From Nitrososphaera sp. (GTDB lineage Archaea > Thermoproteota > Nitrososphaeria > Nitrososphaerales > Nitrososphaeraceae), in contig JBDUUL010000001.1 in the NCBI GenBank assembly GCA_039938515.1, positions 43,760 to 107,759 of the forward strand: DNA of 64,000 bases, given 5' to 3'. Below the pieces are notes generated by a model. The model searched no databases and was not told where the DNA came from. It was given only the letters and a program-made list of their open reading frames with translations. Made by a program: the position numbers and the translations under genes. Numbering within the stretch: position 1 is the stretch's first letter; each line of letters begins with the position of its first letter. This document shows, one piece after another, positions 37,526-45,113 of this stretch.

Positions 37526-37773
37526 AAGAACCCATGTTAATAACCGTGAAGCGAAGCACTTGAGACAAACATTGGAAGTCCGCTTACTGCAATCTTGACG
37601 CTGAATATTGGCTAGTTGGCCTTGTTCGATAGGAATGCGTGCTCGAAATAAGCTTTAGTCGCCGGTTAAGATTAAAAGCACTGAATGACAGGAGTAAGCC
37701 TAAATAGAACTGTCCGAGATTTCCTGCACGGAAAAGAAAGACGCGTTGAATACGGAGACTATTTTGATGCTTC

Positions 37774-38805
37774 TCAAAACCATTGTTCAAGTGACTGGCT
37801 CTTGCTTTCCACGGCCTTGTGCAGTTTGTCCAGAGTTCCGGTGACCCTGTCGGCTGAGAAGCCCATCTCGACACACAAAAAATCAATCAGTTTTTCGCGG
37901 TTTGCCTGGCCGAACGCAATCGATATTGCATCTCGTGGCTGCTCGCTTTTTAGAAATATATCGCGGATTTCCTGATACGGCACCTTTTCCAGTTCATCCT
38001 TAATCTTTTCAATCGCCTCAAGGCGACCGTATTGCTTGACAAGTTTGAGCGCGGTCTTGGGGCCTATGCCCTGAAATCCTCCAGGGTTAAAGTCGGTGCC
38101 TATCAGAATACCCACGTCAACCAGCTGCTCGTGCGACAGGCCGACTTCATTTAGAACGTCGTCGTGCTCTATCAGTTCAGGCTCGACCTCTACGTATGAG
38201 CTCTTGTTGGGCACCTTGCGCCTGCCGCTGATTGCCAAATTCCTTACGAGCTTTTTGGCTCCAAAAAGGATAGAGTCGTAGTCCTGGCTGGCTGCGCAGT
38301 AGGCAGCCCCGTTTCTCGTCAGTTGCGCAGCGGCTGCCTCGCCATCCGCCGGTGCCTGAACCACCGGAATCCCGAGGAGTTCGCAGAGCCGTTTCGATTC
38401 CTCAACCATTCGCGCTGTCAGGATTGCAGTTCGCTTTCCATACTTTACTGCGTCTTCCTCTCTGCCTTCTTCTACCGCAAGCCTGTATTTTTCTGCCGCC
38501 TCCTGCTTCATCTTGCTTCGCCTCTGGATCTCATGCGTTTTAAGCTCGTGTGCTTGGCCGTCGAAAACGTACAGGGGCCTGATGCCCTCGACAAGCAGGT
38601 TAATGTTCCTGTAAAAAAGGCCGCTAAGGTGGCTTGTAACGTCACCTTTGCTGTTCGTCAAGAGTTCTCCCGTCGGCCCGCGAATAATGGACAGAAACTG
38701 GTAAATCGTGTTAAACGCGTCTATGGCAACTACCTTGTTTGTCAGATCAGCTAGCTTTATCGGTCTAACAGAGTCTCCTAGCAGCGGTTTTAGGTCAAGG
38801 CCCAT
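37774..38805 (-). CDS. fen: Flap endonuclease 1
   Basis: 343 residues; removes 5' flaps during Okazaki fragment maturation and repair. The N-terminal MGLDLKPLL, the acidic VVAIDAFNTIYQFLS and YVFDGQAHELKTHEIQRR, the internal domain with PADGEAAAAQL and AASQDYDSILFGA, and the H3TH region VDVGILIGTDFNPGGFQGIGP (metal ligands) are all present. The last residues QSLEQWF are a PCNA-interacting PIP box. ATG at 38805 chosen because it gives the invariant MG(L/I) N-terminus whose Gly binds DNA; the frame is open further upstream but overlaps the AAA+ gene there. Confidence 0.95.
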   Translation of the reverse strand: MGLDLKPLLGDSVRPIKLADLTNKVVAIDAFNTIYQFLSIIRGPTGELLTNSKGDVTSHLSGLFYRNINLLVEGIRPLYVFDGQAHELKTHEIQRRSKMKQEAAEKYRLAVEEGREEDAVKYGKRTAILTARMVEESKRLCELLGIPVVQAPADGEAAAAQLTRNGAAYCAASQDYDSILFGAKKLVRNLAISGRRKVPNKSSYVEVEPELIEHDDVLNEVGLSHEQLVDVGILIGTDFNPGGFQGIGPKTALKLVKQYGRLEAIEKIKDELEKVPYQEIRDIFLKSEQPRDAISIAFGQANREKLIDFLCVEMGFSADRVTGTLDKLHKAVESKSQSLEQWF

Positions 38806-38846
38806 GGAGCTGTTCTTGGGAGCCTCGAAAATTTCTGTCTTTGCGT

Positions 38847-39641
38847 TTACTTGGTGTAGTTTCGCAAGGTCTGCGCAAGCCACGAGACTTCCTCCGCCGA
38901 TTTGGCAAGCCTCCCGAGCTTCACGCAGTCTCGGATGTCCTTTGACTTTAGCTTGTTCCATACCGCATCCGGCACCGCGGCGGCAACCTCCGGCGAAATT
39001 CCCTCTCGCTTGAGGATGTGCGCGCATACTTCCTGAAAACTTGCAAAAGAATACTGCCGGAAGTAAAGGACCACGAAGCGAGATAATAGCGGGGTAAGCA
39101 TCCTATCGGTTCCATTGCTTGTCGCAAAGACCCATGTCTTTAGCTGAGTGTTTCTGGTCCTCTGGTACTTGGTTTCAGAAACTATGCCGGTTTCCATCAG
39201 GCTCAGAAGCGCAGTCTGGTCCTTCATCGGCATGTGCTCGATTTCATCCACGATAAGATATCGCGGTCTTTTATCGAAAAGATAGTCTATCATGCCTGAC
39301 TTGGTGCTGTGGCTGCCAAGTGTAAAATACGATCGCTCCAGCTTCATGCATTCTAGCATGAACAAGGTCTTGGCCGATGCAGGCGGCCCGACCAGAAGTA
39401 TGTGGACCGGTTTTTCGGAACCAAATGACATCTGAAAAAGACGTTTGACATCGTCATAGCCGATAATGCTATCAAAATCGACGTTCTTTTCCGAGCCGAC
39501 CAGTGACGTGGTATTTTGGAACTCAGCCTGAACCTCTCCAGTTTCGACCTCTTCGACTCCCACCGGCAAATCATCGCGCGCCATACTCATAGCCCCTGTT
39601 CTGTTGATCGATACTGCCTTTACGGCTTCCTGATAAATCAA
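38847..39641 (-). CDS. AAA+ ATPase (RuvB/MCM-like)
   Basis: 264 residues, one AAA+ module. Walker A is LVGPPASAKTLF (~residues 82-93), Walker B is YLIVDEIEHMP (~128-138), sensor 1 is VFATSNGTD (~172-180), and the Arg finger region is PLLSRFVVLYF. It is followed by a small helical lid with a winged-helix-like end. Similar single-domain proteins in archaea are annotated RuvB- or MCM-like, but none has a proven role. Just upstream of FEN1 on the same strand (41 bases), so a DNA-metabolism role is reasonable. Start TTG at 39641, or a Met further in. Confidence 0.8.
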   Translation of the reverse strand: MIYQEAVKAVSINRTGAMSMARDDLPVGVEEVETGEVQAEFQNTTSLVGSEKNVDFDSIIGYDDVKRLFQMSFGSEKPVHILLVGPPASAKTLFMLECMKLERSYFTLGSHSTKSGMIDYLFDKRPRYLIVDEIEHMPMKDQTALLSLMETGIVSETKYQRTRNTQLKTWVFATSNGTDRMLTPLLSRFVVLYFRQYSFASFQEVCAHILKREGISPEVAAAVPDAVWNKLKSKDIRDCVKLGRLAKSAEEVSWLAQTLRNYTK

Positions 39642-39655
39642 CTGTGCAATCCGGT

Positions 39656-39991
39656 TTACTTTTCTAGACCTTGGTTGACTTGAAAGCCGCGAATTGCAGC
39701 GATGGTGTCACTCCCCAACTTGATGGTAAAAGCCGCGGCATCGTCCGAAGGTATTTTTGATAATTCTTCGAGGAATTTGGCCTTGTCCCTGGTCCGTTCG
39801 TACATTCCTCCAGATTCCTTTATGCAAAGCGGGAACTTTTGCATCTTGACCCCACTTGCCTGAAGGTGCCGGACGAAATTCCGATACATATCGGTGTCAT
39901 ACCATTCCCCGGAACGTTCCTCGCAGTACTTTATCCAGACATCGATGGAATTTTGAAATAGCGCCTGGGCGCGCAGCTGCTCTAGGGTCAT
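39656..39991 (-). CDS. Conserved-looking hypothetical protein in FEN1 operon
   Basis: 111 residues, soluble, mixed helices (EQLRAQALFQNSIDVWIKYC; ERTRDKAKFLEELSKIP). No family recognised. ATG at 39991; its stop is 14 bases before the AAA+ gene, and it follows the zinc-ribbon membrane gene by six bases, so 40300-37774 is probably one operon. Confidence 0.6.
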   Translation of the reverse strand: MTLEQLRAQALFQNSIDVWIKYCEERSGEWYDTDMYRNFVRHLQASGVKMQKFPLCIKESGGMYERTRDKAKFLEELSKIPSDDAAAFTIKLGSDTIAAIRGFQVNQGLEK

Positions 39992-39997
39992 GTTAGC

Positions 39998-40300
39998 CTA
40001 ACCAAAGTCTGCACGTTTCATTTTGGAGCCGCATCTGGGACACGCGCCACCCCTATACTTGTGCCCACAGGCGATGCAAACGTAGTTAACGCCGCCCCCG
40101 AGCATCCCTCCAAACCCTCCGCCCCCGCCCATACCCATCTTGGCAAGAGCCCGTTTGCGCATATAATACGAAAGCCCGATGAAAATCCCAACGGCAGGTA
40201 TGATGCCCCACCAGCCGAGGAAATAAGTTAGAACGAAGCTTATGGCAAGGGAGGCCATGATCCATACCAACTGCTGAGCCATCCAGTTCAAGAATACCAT
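39998..40300 (-). CDS. Membrane protein with C-terminal zinc ribbon
   Basis: 100 residues from ATG 40300. Two membrane helices (~7-28 and ~30-46), a Gly/Met-rich linker (MGMGGGGGFGGMLGGG), then a zinc ribbon CIACGHKYRGGACPRCGSK. The ribbon would face the cytoplasm. A TATA-like TTTATTAA sits 19-26 bases upstream of 40300, which decides against the longer reading. Leads the operon with the AAA+ protein and FEN1. No family name recognised. Confidence 0.65.
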   Translation of the reverse strand: MVFLNWMAQQLVWIMASLAISFVLTYFLGWWGIIPAVGIFIGLSYYMRKRALAKMGMGGGGGFGGMLGGGVNYVCIACGHKYRGGACPRCGSKMKRADFG

Positions 40301-40402
40301 AACTGATCCCCTTGTTCTTTTATTAAGTTTTCCAGAATGGGGACCCTTAAAAGCGAATTTTGCTGTCACGCTAATTAACCGGTGGCTACAATCCTATAGG
40401 TA

Positions 40403-40633
40403 TTGCAAAAGAACCCTGCTGTGGCCGCCCCGTCTCTGTTTCTCCTCTGCGAGTCATGCCGCTGGTGCGCCACGTTCTTTGACAAGACCCGCGCTTCAGA
40501 CCGATGCCTAGAGTGCAAGGGCTCGTTTCTTTCCAGCTTCCCAGTGATGCCCGATGAGGCATTCATATTCAGCTACTCTGAGAAACACGGCGTCGAGCTT
40601 GACTTTGTCCCAAGAAAAAAAAGGTCCAGCTAG
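40403..40633 (+). CDS. Small zinc-binding protein
   Basis: 76 residues with CESCRWC (~16-22) and CLEC (~35-38), one probable zinc site, and a polar C-terminus ending KKRSS. No family recognised. Start TTG at 40403, divergent from the zinc-ribbon membrane gene. Its last four bases overlap the convergent JAMM gene. Confidence 0.6.
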   Translation: MQKNPAVAAPSLFLLCESCRWCATFFDKTRASDRCLECKGSFLSSFPVMPDEAFIFSYSEKHGVELDFVPRKKRSS

Positions 40634-41055
40634 GACTGCTCAGCGGAGATTTTGACGTCAAGGGCACCGCCGTTTCTGTCATACGCCGCTATGTCTTTGT
40701 CCTCGTAGGGGAAGCAGATGATGACAGATACATATCCAAAAAAGTGATTCAGGTCTTCAGGGGACGGCTTGTTGGATGGTCCCGGATGAGAATGAGCCAT
40801 TCCTATGTAAGAACCGTCTGAGGGCAGCTGGTAGACTGGAAAGCCCGAGTAGTATGGACCGCTTATAGCGAACGGCGGTATTACAAGGCCAGTTACAAGT
40901 ATGCGATTTTTTTTCCCTTCAACCTTGCCCTGTAGTATTAGCACCGCTTCGTTTGGATGCTTTGTCTTTGAAATTGTAATAATGCCGTCCGCGGCAGTCC
41001 TACTTAAAATCACATCCCGGCCGCGTCTCTCCGCCGGCTGGTTCGAGCCTTGCAA
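40630..41055 (-). CDS. JAMM/MPN metalloprotease-like protein
   Basis: 141 residues. It carries an almost complete JAMM motif: H-S-H-P-G-P-S-N-K-P-S-P-E-D (~residues 88-101), the H-x-H-x7-S-x2-D metal-binding set. The upstream Glu may be the E in NEAVLILQG. JAMM proteins hydrolyse isopeptide bonds of ubiquitin-like modifiers, or act on small molecules; archaeal ones process SAMP/Urm1-like proteins. No ubiquitin-like gene is seen here. Start TTG at 41055. It is divergent from the PqqD-like gene. Confidence 0.8.
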   Translation of the reverse strand: MQGSNQPAERRGRDVILSRTAADGIITISKTKHPNEAVLILQGKVEGKKNRILVTGLVIPPFAISGPYYSGFPVYQLPSDGSYIGMAHSHPGPSNKPSPEDLNHFFGYVSVIICFPYEDKDIAAYDRNGGALDVKISAEQS

Positions 41056-41241
41056 TCAACTAGCTCTTGGTGCCGTGATCAATTTTAACATTAAGCAAAT
41101 TTTCATGCGGGCTTCGAGATAATCGCGCGAGAATTTTTGTCCTAGATTCTGCTTGACGCGTCTTCTAGGTCTAAATCATCTTACTGCAGATAGGGATAAT
41201 AACCTGCCGTGCGCATAGCATTTGTAACCTGATGACAAAGA

Positions 41242-41526
41242 ATGTTTCTGGCTAAAGACAGTCCAAAAATTATTCTCCGAAGGGGCAGCGTCGGGAACGA
41301 CTCAGACGGAACGCCGTTGCTTATTAACCACCGTGGCGAGGCCTACCGGGTAAACGATACGGCGGTTTCATTGTGGAATATGTGTAACGGCATAACTTTT
41401 GATGATTTGTTTCATGAGGTTCTTAGAATTTCAAGCGGCGATCAGGAAGATGTTAGAAAGTCCCTCGGCAAGATGATTCAACAGCTCCGCAAGATCGCAG
41501 TAGTCGAGCTCAAGGAATTAAAATAA
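41242..41526 (+). CDS. PqqD-like protein (RiPP recognition element fold)
   Basis: 94 residues. The pattern LLINHRGEAYRVNDTAVSLWNMCNG followed by DLFHEVL and a C-terminal helix MIQQLRKIAVVEL matches PqqD/RRE proteins, a small winged-helix-like fold that holds precursor peptides for a radical SAM partner. No radical SAM, precursor peptide or other RiPP gene is within 10 kb. ATG at 41242. Convergent with the next gene, 7 bases apart. Stand-alone PqqD-like proteins of unknown role also exist. Confidence 0.7.
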   Translation: MFLAKDSPKIILRRGSVGNDSDGTPLLINHRGEAYRVNDTAVSLWNMCNGITFDDLFHEVLRISSGDQEDVRKSLGKMIQQLRKIAVVELKELK

Positions 41527-41533
41527 AAAACCC

Positions 41534-41977
41534 TCAGGTCTCTCGCAGGCCGCAAATTTCAAAAGCGAATGCAATATAGCCTGCAATTCTGCCGCCTCGC
41601 CTGTACGGGTAAAAGTTGGCGGTCTCTTTCGGCATCAATTCATGCTTTATCATCGCAGCCTCTTCCTTTGAAAGCGAAACCCTCGCGAGCCTTTCTTGCA
41701 GAACATTCGACCAAGGGAGCTGCGGAAGCGGATTTTTTATGTTTGCAATTATCGCAACGACTCTGTTTGGGTTCTGCCTGTCAAGCACAACCGAGTAAGA
41801 AACGTCCTCTTTGTCTCCAAAAGGGTCGTAGACACAGCAAGGGTCTATCTGAATATACTCCCTCAGCCTGTCCCGCAGCACATCGGCCAATGCTGATGCA
41901 GTGGCAAGGTCTGAAAGCGAGAGGGACCTGACCTCTTCTACTGTCGGGATTCTAACCGAGGTTGCCAGCATACTCAT
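41534..41977 (-). CDS. Conserved-looking hypothetical protein
   Basis: 147 residues, soluble. N-terminal helix TVEEVRSLSLSDLATASALA, a middle strand VSYSVVLDRQNPNRVVAIIA and a C-terminal NFYPYRRGGRIAGYIAFAF. No family recognised. The start at 41977 (MSMLATS) is chosen because AAATTATATT lies 24-33 bases upstream; a longer reading would run into the tRNA-Ser region. Confidence 0.6.
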   Translation of the reverse strand: MSMLATSVRIPTVEEVRSLSLSDLATASALADVLRDRLREYIQIDPCCVYDPFGDKEDVSYSVVLDRQNPNRVVAIIANIKNPLPQLPWSNVLQERLARVSLSKEEAAMIKHELMPKETANFYPYRRGGRIAGYIAFAFEICGLRET

Positions 41978-42066
41978 TGCCTTCAGGATGACTGCACCTG
42001 AATATAATTTTATTACAAATAAAAAACGCATAAATGACAAGGCGATAACAAGAGTCGCTGAAAAGG

Positions 42067-42191
42067 GCCGGGGTACCCAAGCTAGGTAAGTCAACTTGAC
42101 CCTAATAGGGGTCAGCCTCGAGATCACATACTTTGACGTGCCAGCTGATGTCCTTCGGGACTCGAGGGTTCAAGTCCCTCTCCCGGCGCCA
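42067..42191 (+). tRNA. tRNA-Ser (CGA) with two introns, CCA encoded
   Basis: The acceptor stem pairs GCCGGGG (42067-42073) with TCCCGGC (42181-42187), with discriminator G and encoded CCA. T arm GAGGG-TTCAAGT-CCCTC; long variable arm with GTCC-TTCG-GGAC (class II). The anticodon stem TCAGC/GCTGA (42112-42116, 42144-42148) closes a spliced loop CTCGAGA with anticodon CGA. Intron 1 (18 bases, 42089-42106) is in the D loop and forms a clean bulge-helix-bulge: TAGG/CCTA central helix, 3-base bulges TAA and ATA, inner stem GTCA/TGAC. Intron 2 (20 bases, 42123-42142) is at the canonical 37/38 site. Mature length 87 nt. Confidence 0.92.
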
Positions 42192-42327
42192 TTTACAACT
42201 CGGGAAGAAACAAAATTATTCTTGAAACGCTTGATCTCTCCTGCAATGAAGAGTCTAGACGGAGCTGACCAAAATATGATGTACAGTCTTTCTCTGAGCA
42301 CCGTATATGGTTTGCAGAGACAGGGAA

Positions 42328-43290
42328 CTAGTGCCTGAGCTGTCTTTCCGAGAGCCATCTTTCTGCATCGATGGCAGACATGCACCCAAATCCCGCGGCT
42401 GTTATGGCCTGCCTGTACCTGTGATCGTGCACGTCGCCCGCAGCAAAAACTCCTTCCACGTTTGTCCTTGTATTGTTCTTGAGCACGATGTAGCCCTTGT
42501 CGTCTAGTTCTATCTGGCCCTTGAAAATCGAGGTGTTTGGCTCGTGACCTATGGCAACAAAGATTCCGCCGGCGTTCACAGTTCTTTCTTTGCCTGTCTT
42601 GATGTCCTTTATTAGCACGCTTGAAACCTTCGAGCTGCCTTTGATGTCGGTGATCGCGTTATTCCAGATAAATTCAATCTTGGGGTTCTCGAGGGCCTTT
42701 TCCTGAAGAATCTTGCTGGCCTTGAGCGTGTCTCGGCGGTGCACTACCTTGACAGACTTGCCGAACTTTGTAAGAAATGTCGCCTCTTCCATGGCAGTAT
42801 CTCCGCCCCCGACCACGACAATGTCCTCACCTTTGAAAAAAGGGCCGTCGCAGGTGGCGCAGTATGATACGCCGCGCCCCCCAAACTGCTGCTCTGCAGC
42901 GATGCCCAGCTTTCTTGGCGAAGCGCCCGTACAAATAATGACAGCTTCGGAACTGTAGGTTTCAGAGTGAGTGGTGATTGTAAAGGGCCGCTTTTTGAAA
43001 TCGACCTGAATGACCTCGTCGTCAACGATTGTCGTCCCAAACCGCTCGGCCTGCTGCCGCATATTCATCATAAGTTCAGGCCCAAAAATGCCGCTTGGAA
43101 AGCCTGGATAGTTTTCCACTTCACTAGTAGTCATCAATTGTCCGCCAGGCAGCGTCCCGGATATGATTAGCGTCGAGAGCTTTGCGCGTGAAGTGTAAAC
43201 GCCTGCAGTGTACCCTGCCGGCCCGGAACCGATGATTAGCACGTCAAAATGCTTGCTGTCTTTGGCGCGATCTTGACCGTCTTCAGGCAA
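42328..43290 (-). CDS. trxB: Thioredoxin reductase
   Basis: 320 residues; FAD enzyme reducing thioredoxin with NAD(P)H. FAD motif IIGSGPAGYTAGVYTSRA (~residues 19-36), the redox active site CATC in YCATCDGPFF (~143-152), NADP motif VVVGGGDTAMEEA (~158-170) and the C-terminal GVFAAGDVHDHRYRQAITAAG (split here, ~281-301) are all canonical. Start TTG at 43290. The two redox systems (AhpD-like, Grx-like) nearby might use it, but this is only a guess. Confidence 0.95.
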   Translation of the reverse strand: MPEDGQDRAKDSKHFDVLIIGSGPAGYTAGVYTSRAKLSTLIISGTLPGGQLMTTSEVENYPGFPSGIFGPELMMNMRQQAERFGTTIVDDEVIQVDFKKRPFTITTHSETYSSEAVIICTGASPRKLGIAAEQQFGGRGVSYCATCDGPFFKGEDIVVVGGGDTAMEEATFLTKFGKSVKVVHRRDTLKASKILQEKALENPKIEFIWNNAITDIKGSSKVSSVLIKDIKTGKERTVNAGGIFVAIGHEPNTSIFKGQIELDDKGYIVLKNNTRTNVEGVFAAGDVHDHRYRQAITAAGFGCMSAIDAERWLSERQLRH

Positions 43291-43421
43291 GTCCGTCCGG
43301 AAATGATCCGGCGCCGACTAATAATCCGATCGCCATCGTAATATTCCTGCATGCCCGCCACGCGCATTTTACTGATTACTACATAGCATAATGAAAAAAA
43401 TCAGGCAACAAGACATAATGT

Positions 43422-44180
43422 TTACTGTTTTTCAAACAAAGCCGCAATGGCATTGTATGTCGCGAGCACGCCGGAGTGATACGTGCAGAGGGATTTGGAT
43501 ATAAGTTGAGCGTGAATCAGCTCCTCCTGCCAGTGAGCATTGAACAGCCTGCAGTTTGAATTTAAACAGAAAGGCTCGCCATCCAATAGGCTGTAAAAGA
43601 CGGCCTGAAGAGCCATGCCTGCAGCCACTGCGTCAAGCCTCGAGTCACCAACAGACAGAAACCTGCCTCGGATTTTTCCTTCCGCGTCCTGCTGCGAGGA
43701 GCCTCGCAGCAGGTCAAAATAATATTCCCTTGGCCTGGCGGGTCCATCAATGATGCCCGGAATGGAGACAAGCGACGGGATAGAGCAGAGAACGCTTCGA
43801 GCGTGGTACCTATAGTCGTCTTCATCGAATGTGAGGACGAGCATGTCTGAAATAATTATGTGCAGGTGTTCGGGCGAGGGTTCGGAATCCGAGAGGAGGC
43901 TGCCCAGCGTCCTGAGCAGTTGCCATCCATCGTACATCTGGATGCCATGCTGCCCTGCTCTTTCTCGGGGTTGGCTCTCGAAGGGTTTTTTCGTATCGAT
44001 TACTGCAGCGCGGTCCAGACAAGACTGCAAGTACGGACTCAGACTGTGCGAGCCCAATACCGCCGGCCGAATGTCTATTGGTGAGTATGGAAAATACCGT
44101 TCAAGTTCGGAAGCTACCTGATTGATTTCGACACCCGCACTCTCTGCTGCCCCGTAGAGGTGGATGAATTTGAAATTCAA
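43422..44180 (-). CDS. Conserved archaeal protein of unknown function
   Basis: 252 residues, soluble. It begins FKFIHLYGAAESAGVEINQV, has VPxSxDMLVLTFDEDDYRYH-like segment (ISDMLVLTFDEDD), and a C-terminal CLNSNCRLFNAHWQEELIHA with two Cys and two His that could bind metal. It resembles an archaeal family I vaguely recall as DUF6775/putative metallopeptidase, but I cannot confirm the number. ATG at 44180. It lies between trxB and thi4 on the same strand. Confidence 0.65.
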   Translation of the reverse strand: MNFKFIHLYGAAESAGVEINQVASELERYFPYSPIDIRPAVLGSHSLSPYLQSCLDRAAVIDTKKPFESQPRERAGQHGIQMYDGWQLLRTLGSLLSDSEPSPEHLHIIISDMLVLTFDEDDYRYHARSVLCSIPSLVSIPGIIDGPARPREYYFDLLRGSSQQDAEGKIRGRFLSVGDSRLDAVAAGMALQAVFYSLLDGEPFCLNSNCRLFNAHWQEELIHAQLISKSLCTYHSGVLATYNAIAALFEKQ

Positions 44181-44251
44181 TGCCGATCATGCGGAGCTGG
44201 TCGAATCAGGGTTGCACAAAAAGTGAAGGGGTGAAAAGCTGGGCAGGATAT

Positions 44252-45064
44252 CTATCTTGCCTTGAGCCTGGGCGGATTCGGCGTTTCCTTCAGTTTGCCA
44301 AGTGCGACTTCAGCTGCTCTCTTGCCCGACAGGAGCATAGAGCCAAACGTGGGTCCCATGCGGGGAAGGCCATGGGTCTCCGTCACCGACATTCCCGCAG
44401 CAATCAGCCCGGGGTAGACTTCGCCGGTATTGTTCACCACCGCGTCCTCGCCTCCCTCCACCCACATCGGGTCCATGCCCTTCCACTTCACGTAGCCTCT
44501 GTCCATCAGTCTTTTGACCGCGACTGAATCGTGCCCGGAAGCGTCAATAACAATCTTGCTTTCCAGTGCCACAGGGTCTACGCAAGTAATGTTTCTCGGC
44601 AGAGCCGAAACCGGCATCCAGTTGACGACAACGCCGGAAACCCTCTTGTTCTTGAGTACAAGATCGTCGAATTTTGTCAGTTGCAGGAATCGAACTCCTG
44701 CGTCGCATGCAGCCGCAATAAGTTTAGAACATGCGTGCGGACCCCATGTGGCATACAGCCCTTCAGAAATCTTTCTGTAAGGCACTCCAAGCTCATCCCA
44801 AATCTTGTGGGCTGGTGCTCGAACGGTAACCGGATTCATCATGTATCCTCCCACCCAGTAGCCGCCGCCAATGTAATTATTCTGTTCAACTATGAGCGTC
44901 TTTATTCCCGACTTTGCAAGATCTCTTCCCGCAGTCAGCCCGGCAGGACCCGCGCCGATAATTATAACGTCTGAATCCGTATACTCTGTCATTGTCTCAT
45001 GAAACATGTCTGCAATGGTCCGCGTGATCTCCTTCTCGCTAACGTCGGCGAATATCTTTGTCAT
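44252..45064 (-). CDS. thi4: Thi4-type thiazole synthase
   Basis: 270 residues; makes the thiazole half of thiamine from NAD and glycine. GAGPAGLTAGRDLAKSG (~residues 35-51), GGGYWVGGYMMNPVTV and the C-terminal GLPRMGPTFGSMLLSGKRAAE match Thi4. At the sulfur-donor position before VDP the residue is Cys (NITCVDP), as in yeast-type single-turnover enzymes, rather than the His of methanogen enzymes that use sulfide. ATG at 45064 with TATTAATA 25-32 bases before it; the open frame further upstream overlaps the ino1 gene and is not used. Confidence 0.92.
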   Translation of the reverse strand: MTKIFADVSEKEITRTIADMFHETMTEYTDSDVIIIGAGPAGLTAGRDLAKSGIKTLIVEQNNYIGGGYWVGGYMMNPVTVRAPAHKIWDELGVPYRKISEGLYATWGPHACSKLIAAACDAGVRFLQLTKFDDLVLKNKRVSGVVVNWMPVSALPRNITCVDPVALESKIVIDASGHDSVAVKRLMDRGYVKWKGMDPMWVEGGEDAVVNNTGEVYPGLIAAGMSVTETHGLPRMGPTFGSMLLSGKRAAEVALGKLKETPNPPRLKAR

Positions 45065-45088
45065 TGTAGGCAAATCACCGCGGCTACC

Positions 45089-45096
45089 TATTAATA
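45089..45096 (-). promoter_or_regulatory. TATA-like box for thi4
   Basis: TATTAATA, 25-32 bases upstream of the thi4 ATG at 45064; no riboswitch-like TPP element was noticed in the short leader region. Confidence 0.5.
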
Positions 45097-45113
45097 CATT
45101 GTCTAAGCGACGC

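Noticed and set aside
38806..39027. N-terminal extension of FEN1 by 74 codons
   Set aside because: FEN1 must begin at the MG(L/I) N-terminus; the extension is antisense-like sequence inside the AAA+ gene.
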